Source: Candidatus Aphodoplasma excrementigallinarum
Lineage (GTDB): Bacteria > Bacillota > Clostridia > UBA1381 > UMGS1253
Assembly (NCBI GenBank): GCA_018713805.1
Contig: DVOF01000160.1
Location: 1-6,807 of the forward strand
DNA: 6,807 bases
Direction: 5' to 3'
Below are positions 1 to 6,700 of the stretch, in pieces. Made by a program: the position numbers and the translations under genes. Under the pieces are notes generated by a model, which made no database searches, had not been told where the DNA came from, and saw only the letters and a list, made by a program, of their open reading frames with translations. Position 1 is the first letter of the stretch. Each line of letters begins with the position of its first letter.

Positions 1-5
1 GTTTT

Positions 6-1133
6 ATGCTGCATTATCTGAACCAGATTGCCTTTTCTCCTTTTGGAAAGACGTTAAAACAACCAATGGAGGGGCAGCCGTTCGCGATAGCCAATACTAC
101 GGCGGAACATTTTATCTATTATACCGGGCCAGTATACCTGAACACGGCGGAGGGCCTGTGCGCCCTGTGCGTGTACCAGCAGGGGCAAGCCCACGCGTTT
201 TTGCTGGATAAGCCGGTTGAGCTGTACGCCGGGGTACCGTTCTGCCTGACTGCGGTGGATGGCGCCTGCACGGTAACGGTTCACGCTTCCGGCCATCCGC
301 GCTCCTTCCCAGCTCCGGCCATGTTTTCTCCAATCCGGCGCAGGCCAAAGCTCATAATCGACAATATCATTACTTTTTTCTACCAGGAAAAGGAGTTCGG
401 ACTGCGCCATACACCCGAAACGCACAACTTTTATGAACTGACCTACGTGGACAGCGGCACAGTCGTAAACTGCGTTGACGGGCAAAGCTTCACTGCCGCA
501 CAGGGGGAGCTTATGTTCTTCTTCCCTGGGCAGTCGCACATGCAAGCCGTCCCGGAGCGGGAGAGCGCATCCTTTTTCACCGTCAGCTTTTCCATGGAGC
601 TGGATGGCGTAGCGGTTCTAAAAAATAAAGTCTTCCAGGCCGATGGCGTTATCCGCGGTATTTATTCAAATATATTGGCCGAATATGAAGCCCCGGACGA
701 ATACTCGCCGGATATGCTGGTCGGCTACCTGCACGAGATCATCCTGCGGCTCATGCGGCGCAGCCTCGGCCCCTTGCCCGCAGCGCCGGATATCCAGGAG
801 GAGGCCGTATCCAATCCACTCGTGCGCAGCGCCATGGACTACATCCATACGCATTTAGAACGGCGGCTGTCGCTGTCGGACATTGCCGATGCACTCAAAC
901 TAAACCCCTCTTATATCTCCCGCCTGTTCAAGCAGCAAACGGGCCGGAACATGACCGACTATATCCGCAGCCAGAAGCTTGCCAAAGCAAAAAAACTGCT
1001 CAAGTCAGGCGGTTATACGGTGACGGAGATTTCCGAGCTGTTTGGATTTTCCTCGATCCACTATTTTTCCAGCTGCTTTAAAAAACAATTTGGGATTGCG
1101 CCGGGCAAGTATGCGCAAATGCTGCGCGATTAG
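6..1133 (+). CDS. AraC/XylS-family transcriptional regulator with cupin-like sensor domain
   Basis: This is a cytoplasmic DNA-binding regulator of 375 residues. Residues about 270-373 form an AraC-type DNA-binding domain with two helix-turn-helix units. The first is at about 288-310 (LSLSDIADALKLNPSYIS) and the second at about 338-360 (VTEISELFGFSSIHYFS). They are followed by the usual Gly-Ile-Ala-Pro stretch, although the Arg that often ends this motif is Ala370. Residues about 130-195 read as a small cupin/AraC-binding fold (H135, H140, E144, then GELMFFFPGQSH), typical of small-molecule sensing. The first ~115 residues are beta-rich, match no family I recognise, and may be a second cupin-like half. 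The ATG at 6 is the first possible start, but only five bases lie upstream, so neither a ribosome binding site nor a promoter can be checked and the true start could lie outside the window. Its ligand and targets are unknown; sugar or glycan metabolism is common for this family but nothing here proves it. It ends 3 bases before the stop of the opposing GTPase gene. Confidence 0.9.
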   Translation: MLHYLNQIAFSPFGKTLKQPMEGQPFAIANTTAEHFIYYTGPVYLNTAEGLCALCVYQQGQAHAFLLDKPVELYAGVPFCLTAVDGACTVTVHASGHPRSFPAPAMFSPIRRRPKLIIDNIITFFYQEKEFGLRHTPETHNFYELTYVDSGTVVNCVDGQSFTAAQGELMFFFPGQSHMQAVPERESASFFTVSFSMELDGVAVLKNKVFQADGVIRGIYSNILAEYEAPDEYSPDMLVGYLHEIILRLMRRSLGPLPAAPDIQEEAVSNPLVRSAMDYIHTHLERRLSLSDIADALKLNPSYISRLFKQQTGRNMTDYIRSQKLAKAKKLLKSGGYTVTEISELFGFSSIHYFSSCFKKQFGIAPGKYAQMLRD

Positions 1134-1136
1134 CCG

Positions 1137-3071
1137 CTATAGCTGGTCGCCGAACTGCCCGATTGCATTGCGCGCCCATAGGATGTATTTCGAGCGGTCG
1201 AGCGGGTCGACGCCGCGGCGCGGCGTCGTCTGCACAAACCCGGGCGGGCAGGCGCGGTAGCCGCACAGCGCAGACGTGAGCACGCCGTGCCCGCCGCTCA
1301 TGGACGCGAGCTTGACCGGGAAGTCGAAGGCGTTTGCCGCCGGGACGGTCGCCTCTACGAAAAACTGCCCGTCCCGGATTACCGGGCTGGAAAACTCGCC
1401 CTCCATGCCCACCAGCTCGCCTATGATCTTGCCAGCACACGCCTCCGGCGCATGGAGCTCCATCGCCAAAAGCGGTTCCAGCAAAACGGGCTGCGCGTCG
1501 AGTAATGCCTTTGCAAGCGCCATCGGCGTTGCGACAAAAAAGTCGAGCGGGTGGGTATGTTCGTGATGGTACTCGCCGTCTGTCAGGGTGACCCGGATGT
1601 CTGTGACCTCCCAGCCGTAGATCCCCTGCTTCAGTGCACGGTGGACGGCTGTTTCGACATGGTTCTGGTAGCGGTACGGGAGTTTTTTGGGCGGGACCTT
1701 GCAGACGTATTCTATGCCGCTGCCGCGCGGCAGCGGCTCCACGACAAAGCGCAGCACCGCCCAGCACGGCTTTGGCATGGTATACGCGTCAAAGCCTTCC
1801 CCAATATGGGACGGCGTCTCTTTATAAATGACGCTTTGCCCCTCCGGCACCGCCGTGACGCCGAAGCGTTCCTGCAACAGCTGGACAAGCACCTCCGTCT
1901 GGATCATGCCCATGCTGTTGACTGTTATCTCCCGGCCCGGTTCGGGCGGGTAAAAGCCGAGCGTCGGCTCCTCTTCGTTAAGCATTCGCAGCGCCTCGAT
2001 CAGCTTTGGACGCGCAGCGTCGTCCTCTGCCCGCAGCGTAATCCGCAAAAGCGGATTGACCCATGTGACCGGCTCCGGTACGAGCGACGCGTCGCCCAGC
2101 ACATCCCCAACGGAAGCGTTGGCAAGCCCATACACGGCGGCAATGTCCCCAGCCTTCAAAATGCCGGTGTCCGTATATTTTTCCCCACGGAACTTGCGGA
2201 TTTGGCTGACCTTTTCCTCCGCCGTTTTCGTCACATTCCAGATCGAGTCCCGATTCTTCAGCGTCCCGCTATACAGCCGCACATAAGCCGTCTTCCCCAT
2301 TTGCGCGTCGTGGCTGATCTTAAACACGATTCCCGCCGGCTGCGCCATTTCATCGCCGAAGCTGTCGGGGACAAAGCGGGAGACCGCCTCCAGCAACTCC
2401 TCGATCCCTGCGCCGCGGAGCGCACTGCCAAACAGGACCGGATATACCTCCGCTTTTTCCGCCTGCGCCTGTACCCGCTTCTGCGCCGCTTCTTCGGACA
2501 GGTTTCCTTCGGTATAGCGTAAAAACAATTCCTCATCCAGCAAGGCCGCATCCTCACGGATATCCCGCCTTACCACCACTGCTTCCTGCGTTCCTTGTTT
2601 CGTAACGTCATACATGGGGCATATGTTACCGTCCAGCCGCGCCCGAATCTGCCCTAATACATTGGCGCAGTCCGCGCCGACACGGTCGATTTTGTTTACA
2701 AACAGGATAACCGGAATCCGCTTTTTACGAAGCGCGCGGAAAATCACCTCCGTATGGGACTGTACCCCTTCCACAGCGGAAATCACCAGCACGACGCCGT
2801 CTAACACCATCAGCGCGCGCTCTACCTCCGCAGCAAAGTCGATATGTCCCGGCGTATCGATCAGGTTCACCGGCTCGCCATCAATTTCAATCTGCGTTAC
2901 CGCCGACAGGACAGAGATCCCCCGCCGTTTTTCGATCTCCATATAGTCGGTCTGCGCCGTACCCGCGTCTACGCTCCCCAGCTTGCGAATCGCGCCAGTA
3001 TGGAACAGGAGCTGCTCGGTAATCGTCGTTTTCCCCGCGTCCACGTGCGCCATCAGGCCAATGTTTTTCAT
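1137..3071 (-). CDS. EF-G-like GTPase, TetM/TetO/TetW ribosomal protection superfamily (divergent member)
   Basis: This is a 644-residue translational GTPase, close to the ~640 residues of Tet(M) and Tet(W). The GTPase domain shows G1 AHVDAGKT (8-15), G2 RGIS (50-53), G3 DTPGH (72-76, His76 being the catalytic-type His), G4 NKID (126-129) and G5 GSAL (215-218). EF-G-like domain II follows at about 245-330, III at about 338-410, IV at about 415-535 and V at about 538-620, then a short C-terminal helix. Length, domain order and the ending resemble ribosomal protection proteins rather than housekeeping EF-G, which is ~690 residues and has an insert in its G domain. Family members bind the ribosome and release tetracycline. 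However, the domain IV loop that reads YYSPVSTPADF in Tet(W) reads YHHEHTHPLDF here (501-511), so resistance cannot be assumed. The ATG at 3071 is chosen because GAGGG lies 6 bases upstream. A TTG nine codons earlier is in frame but sits at the predicted transcript start. There is no long tet(M)-like attenuation leader. It could instead be a housekeeping or stress ribosome factor. Confidence 0.9.
   Translation of the reverse strand: MKNIGLMAHVDAGKTTITEQLLFHTGAIRKLGSVDAGTAQTDYMEIEKRRGISVLSAVTQIEIDGEPVNLIDTPGHIDFAAEVERALMVLDGVVLVISAVEGVQSHTEVIFRALRKKRIPVILFVNKIDRVGADCANVLGQIRARLDGNICPMYDVTKQGTQEAVVVRRDIREDAALLDEELFLRYTEGNLSEEAAQKRVQAQAEKAEVYPVLFGSALRGAGIEELLEAVSRFVPDSFGDEMAQPAGIVFKISHDAQMGKTAYVRLYSGTLKNRDSIWNVTKTAEEKVSQIRKFRGEKYTDTGILKAGDIAAVYGLANASVGDVLGDASLVPEPVTWVNPLLRITLRAEDDAARPKLIEALRMLNEEEPTLGFYPPEPGREITVNSMGMIQTEVLVQLLQERFGVTAVPEGQSVIYKETPSHIGEGFDAYTMPKPCWAVLRFVVEPLPRGSGIEYVCKVPPKKLPYRYQNHVETAVHRALKQGIYGWEVTDIRVTLTDGEYHHEHTHPLDFFVATPMALAKALLDAQPVLLEPLLAMELHAPEACAGKIIGELVGMEGEFSSPVIRDGQFFVEATVPAANAFDFPVKLASMSGGHGVLTSALCGYRACPPGFVQTTPRRGVDPLDRSKYILWARNAIGQFGDQL
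1208..1228. repeat. Very GC-rich hairpin inside the 3' end of the GTPase gene
   Basis: CGACGCCGC (1208-1216) and GCGGCGTCG (1220-1228) form a perfect 9-bp stem, almost all G and C, around a 3-base loop. It lies about 70 bases before the GTPase stop, within codons for the Pro-Arg-Arg-Gly-Val-Asp-Pro stretch. No U run follows in either direction, so it is not a standard intrinsic terminator. It could still pause or protect transcripts that converge here, or be a by-product of GC-rich codons. Confidence 0.5.
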
Positions 3072-3077
3072 GTTGAT

Positions 3078-3082
3078 CCCTC
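3078..3082 (-). promoter_or_regulatory. Ribosome binding site fixing the GTPase start at 3071
   Basis: On the minus strand GAGGG lies 6 bases before the ATG at 3071-3069. It supports this start over the in-frame TTG at 3098, which has no such site and lies within a few bases of the predicted transcript start. Confidence 0.75.
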
Positions 3083-3096
3083 GTTTATACAACTGC

Positions 3097-3119
3097 AATA
3101 TGGTTTATTGTACCATATT
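3097..3119. promoter_or_regulatory. Operator-like 8-bp inverted repeat over the GTPase -10 element
   Basis: AATATGGT (3097-3104) and ACCATATT (3112-3119) are perfect inverted copies separated by 7 bases. The repeat covers the predicted -10 box and start site of the GTPase gene. One arm lies upstream of the predicted start, so the full structure would not be in the mRNA. This favours a protein-binding site, probably for a dimeric repressor, over an RNA hairpin. No regulator for it can be named from this window. Confidence 0.5.
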
Positions 3120-3135
3120 TATCCGCAACATGCAA
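3107..3135 (-). promoter_or_regulatory. Extended -10 promoter of the ribosomal-protection-like GTPase gene
   Basis: Read on the minus strand, the -10 TACAAT (3112-3107) is preceded by TG-N, making an extended -10 (TGGTACAAT). Seventeen bases upstream is a weak -35, TTGCAT (3135-3130), with three matches to consensus. An extended -10 commonly compensates for a poor -35. The start of transcription should fall near 3100, with a leader of only about 29 bases. The -35 boxes of this promoter and of the divergent kinase promoter are 20 bp apart, so the two are back to back. Confidence 0.7.
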
Positions 3136-3155
3136 TGCAGGAGCGCGGGTTTCGG

Positions 3156-3184
3156 TTGACAAAAGGCCGCGCGCATACTAAAAT
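3156..3184 (+). promoter_or_regulatory. Sigma-A type promoter of the shikimate kinase-family gene
   Basis: There is a perfect -35 TTGACA (3156-3161), a 17-base spacer and a -10 TAAAAT (3179-3184, one mismatch to TATAAT). The transcript should begin near 3191, giving a leader of about 30 bases to the ATG at 3222. The spacer carries a GC-rich run (GGCCGCGCGC). Predicted from sequence only, but the match and placement are very good. Confidence 0.82.
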
Positions 3185-3204
3185 ATATGGAGTAAGGCAT
3201 ATGG

Positions 3205-3215
3205 AAGGAAAGGAA
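3205..3215 (+). promoter_or_regulatory. Ribosome binding site for the kinase start at 3222
   Basis: A purine-rich AAGGAAAGGAA ends 6 bases before the ATG at 3222. It favours this start over an in-frame ATG at 3201, which would leave a leader of only about 10 bases and add seven residues not typical of the family. Confidence 0.7.
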
Positions 3216-3221
3216 CAGGCT

Positions 3222-3713
3222 ATGAACAATATTATATTAATTGGCATGCCCGGCGCTGGGAAGTCGACCATTGGGGTGGTGCTTGCTAAGGTAATGCAAA
3301 TGGACTTTTGCGACACCGACCTGCTGATACAACGGCAGGAAGGACGCGCTCTGCAGGAAATCCTGGATACCGATGGGCTTGAAGCATTTTTAAAAATAGA
3401 AAATGCAGTCGTTTCCGGATTAAACTGTGACAACTCTGTCATTGCGACGGGCGGGAGCGTCGTACTCAGCGAAGCGGCAATGGCGCATTTGAAAGAAATA
3501 GGACGCGTCGTATATTTGCGCGCCAGTTTTGACGCGATTCAAGGCAGAATCCACAACCTTGCAACGCGCGGGATTGCCTTTGCAAAGGGGCAGACGCTGC
3601 AGGATATCTACCGTCAGCGCGTCCCGCTCTATGAGGCTTATGCCGATATTACCGTCGACTGCGGCGGCTTTGACTGCCAACAGGTGATTCAAAAGATAAA
3701 AGCCAAACTCTAA
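3222..3713 (+). CDS. Shikimate kinase-family P-loop kinase (atypical substrate site)
   Basis: This 163-residue soluble protein has the size and fold signature of shikimate kinase (AroK/AroL), which phosphorylates shikimate with ATP in chorismate and aromatic amino acid synthesis. Visible motifs are Walker A GMPGAGKST (8-16), DTD (31-33, Mg and substrate-binding acidic residues), a glycine motif ATGGS (75-79), a lid Arg at 116 (TRGIAF) and RVPLY (133-137). Several substrate residues differ from the classic enzyme. The FR..E motif that supplies the shikimate-carboxylate Arg (Arg58 in M. tuberculosis) reads FLKIE at 56-60, the usual GGG reads GGS, and the lid R-P-L-L reads R-G-I-A. The ATP side is intact. 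The start at 3222 has an AAGGAAAGGAA ribosome binding site at suitable spacing and gives the usual kinase N-terminus. It has its own strong promoter and a terminator, so it is probably monocistronic, with no other aro gene beside it. It is either a variant shikimate kinase or a related small-molecule kinase. Confidence 0.88.
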   Translation: MNNIILIGMPGAGKSTIGVVLAKVMQMDFCDTDLLIQRQEGRALQEILDTDGLEAFLKIENAVVSGLNCDNSVIATGGSVVLSEAAMAHLKEIGRVVYLRASFDAIQGRIHNLATRGIAFAKGQTLQDIYRQRVPLYEAYADITVDCGGFDCQQVIQKIKAKL

Positions 3714-3725
3714 AGCTAAAAAAAT

Positions 3726-3762
3726 AAAAAAAGACCGTTTCATAAGAAACGGTCTTTTTTTT
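3726..3762. terminator. Bidirectional intrinsic terminator between kinase and SLH genes
   Basis: A perfect 9-bp stem GACCGTTTC / GAAACGGTC (3733-3741 and 3746-3754) with an ATAA loop is flanked by seven A on the left and eight T on the right. Read rightwards it ends the kinase transcript 20 bases after its stop codon. Read leftwards the A run becomes a U tract and ends the SLH transcript. The A/T runs can also pair, lengthening the stem. Confidence 0.93.
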
Positions 3763-3777
3763 ACTGATTTACTAACC

Positions 3778-3794
3778 TGACAAGCGATTTGTCA
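3778..3794. repeat. Short inverted repeat just after the SLH stop codon
   Basis: TGACAA (3778-3783) and TTGTCA (3789-3794) are perfect inverted copies around a 5-base loop. The repeat begins one base after the SLH gene's TAA stop (3798-3796, minus strand) and before the main terminator. It may form a small second hairpin in the 3' untranslated RNA; on its own it lacks a U tract. Confidence 0.45.
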
Positions 3795-3795
3795 A

Positions 3796-6700
3796 TTAGT
3801 ATTTGATGATGTACATACCTCTCGGGTTACCCGACCGGAACTGCATGATTACCAAGCTTGCCGGCGTTAACTCCGAAGATGCATCGTACAAATCTGCCTC
3901 TGTGCCAGCATATACCTGACGGCCAGGTGCCTCATTTGCATCATATACCATGATCTTGAACTGCGACGGCGTGTTGATCTCGTCATCACGCATACCTGTA
4001 TCACCAAAGATATAGTGGCCATCCTGGAAGAACGTGTAGTTCTCACCGTTCGAGGAGCTCGACCCTGTTACATAGCCGTTCTCATCAACCGTAAGAATTG
4101 CCGTAGCACTATTGGTGTTACTCGTCTTCTTATCGATGATATACTTGAAGAACGCATTGTCGTCCTCAATCCGGTTCACCAGCGCAAGGTCAAGCGCACG
4201 GTAACGTGTCGCACCCTGTGTATTGCCCTGGTCATCCGCCTTAAATACCTTTGCATCGATCAGATAAACCGGCTTAGCAAAGATCATCTCGCCCTCGCTG
4301 TTGGTGTTGAAGCGGATTGCATCACCCGGCAGCAGGATCTGCGACTGACGATCCGGCGACTGCGTTACCTGGTCTGCATAGGCAGCAAACAACTTCTTGT
4401 TCGCGTCTGAGGAGGAAGCATCAAAGCTCCAGATATCGGTATAGAGGTCATTCTCATAATACTCGGAGTCTACCATTACCTCTACTTCATTGCCTTCCTG
4501 CAGGCCTCTCACTCTAATGGTCGGGTTGCCCTCGCTGTCCATTACCTGATCAACAGAGGATACGACAAGCATCTGCTTATCATGCTGCTGGGACGGCGTA
4601 TCGCCGAGGTTCCGGCCAGCTTCCGAACTCTTAACGATACCAAACTGCAAATTATAAGAATCCGGATCCGTTGTCAACCCCTGAATATTTACCGACTGCT
4701 CATTTGCCCAGCTTCCGGTATTTACCATCGACAGCTTGGAAGCTGTGTTCAAATCATCAACACCTTCCGGCAGCTGAATTACAACCGCAGAGGATTCCAA
4801 CCCCATCAGGGAACCCAATCTCTTCGTAGTCGAATTATACTTGAGGGACTGGAAAGCAAGAGAACCGCCCCGAACCGGCTGCAGCGAATACTGAGACTCT
4901 TCAGGCGCCTTATACGGCGTATCGATCATACGGATATCGCCCTCTGAATCCGTCTCAAAGAGCATAGCCGTCATCATTTCGCCCGCATAATAGTTGCTTG
5001 CAACCTCATTGATCGAGCTTTCCAGACGTGCAATCAAGTCTGCAGTCGATCTTGTCAAAACGCCGTCCACTTCTACTCTCGAAGCGGCCTTATAGTCTGC
5101 ATAAGCGCCGTCCGAATAAATTCTGAACTGCAGGGAATCATCCGTTCCTTTGCCTACAGCATACGTCTTCAAGAAACCAAATGTTGCAGACGCACTGGTA
5201 CCGGACAGCTGGTCATACGCGATCTCGCCAAACGCATTGAGGAAGAACTCGCCGCTTGAACCAACCTTAATCTTGATCTGGTTCGACTCAGCGCCCATTC
5301 CCAAGCCATTGGTAACGTAATTCATGTAGCCGTCGGTAACTTCATAACGTTCACCATCGATCGTCAGAACATACTTATCATCGTCTGTCCCGATCTCCGT
5401 GATCTCACCATCAATGGAGTCGTCGCAAACCTGGATGTAAATGTACTCGCGCGCATTTCCTTCATCACTCTTGGCAAGCGTAAGGATATCACCCTTTGCG
5501 ATGTCAGAGAACTCGAGTTCGTCGCCATCAATGTCAACGATCTCCGCCGTTACATTCGAAGATTCAACATCAACCGTTACCCTGTTGACGCCGTTGATGT
5601 AAGTATCTGCTTCCTTGGTGATAGTATAGTTCTTCGTATCTGTTCTCGAAACAACGATCGTTTCGTAAGCCATGATATTTACTACATCAACTACACCGTT
5701 GCCGTCGTAGTCAATGAATCTTGCAGTACCCGTCAAGCCCTCGTTATCAATCTGTTTGAACGTCTCAACGATAGAAGTATTCACCGTTCTCGACGCACCG
5801 TTGAAAATCAGCGACGGAGTAGCAACAATGTCGATATCCGTAGTGCGGGTATCGTTCTCTTTGTCCTCCCAATACTCAACTCTCGTATTTGTAATCGAAT
5901 TGTAGTCGATATCGCTCAGGCTAACTTCTTTAATTGTCGTTCTGTTGCCAAGAACCTCATACGAGATTACCGTGCTCTGATCCAGATCCTCGTCATAGCG
6001 GTAATAAGCTCTGATATACTGGCCAAGCGCATCCGCAATCGTCGTCTCGCCAACTTCAAAGATGCCGCTCGTGTTACCATACTCGATCTGAACGGTGCCG
6101 CTGCGCAGAACGCTCGACTCCCACAGGCTTGTTACGTCATTTGCCGTAACGATACCGTCTACCTTATAAACGTTGTGCTTCTCAGAAAGAAGGTTTACAT
6201 CCTTTGTCTGCGTATAGATGATTCTGTCGCCATCGGAAACCTTCTTCATCATATCAACCTTCAACGTATTCGCGCAGAGAATGGCAGCCTGCCCTCTCGT
6301 CATCGGAACGTTGTAATCAATACCGGTAATCCCTCTCAGCATACCGATCTGCTGTGCCGTAGCCAGGTACCCGGACGGATAGCCGCCGTTTTCCTCAGCC
6401 GTGATATCATGACCGCATGCAAAGGTCATCATCTTGATAGCCTCGATACCAAGCACATTGTCGTCCGGGCCAAACGTACCATCGCCGTAGCCCTTGATTG
6501 CACCGATTCCAGCACCCAGTTCAACCGGCGCCGCATACCACTCGCTGGTCGGAACGTCTGTGAACAGGCCAACCGGGCTGTATGCCTCAGCAGCCTCATC
6601 AAGCGCCATAGTCGTCATCAGAATCTGCGCAAATTCTGCCCTTGTGATATTATCGTCCGGATTGAAATTATCGCCGTCACCAACCATAATATCCAATGCA

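Noticed and set aside
6..1133. AraC regulator as the controller of the GTPase palindrome
   Set aside because: AraC proteins mostly bind asymmetric direct repeats, and adjacency here is tail to tail, so there is no positive evidence for this link.
1551..2522. Long plus-strand reading frame of 323 codons inside the GTPase gene
   Set aside because: It lies antisense to a clear GTPase gene with intact motifs, its protein is Arg/His/Leu-rich with no family pattern, and no ribosome binding site precedes it. It is a shadow of a GC-rich gene.
1137..3071. Calling the GTPase tet(M), tet(W) or another named resistance gene
   Set aside because: Sequence is clearly divergent from Tet(W) as I remember it and the drug-site loop is not conserved, so a resistance name would be unsupported.
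3072..3098. TTG start for the GTPase nine codons upstream
   Set aside because: It falls within a few bases of the predicted transcript start, has no ribosome binding site, and family proteins begin close to the P-loop as the ATG at 3071 does.
2844..3221. Extending the kinase gene far upstream along its open frame
   Set aside because: The extension overlaps the opposing GTPase gene and the predicted promoter; homology to shikimate kinase and the ribosome binding site both start at 3222.
4015..5905. Short plus-strand reading frames opposite the SLH gene
   Set aside because: All lie within the SLH coding region, lack ribosome binding sites and show no recognisable protein pattern.
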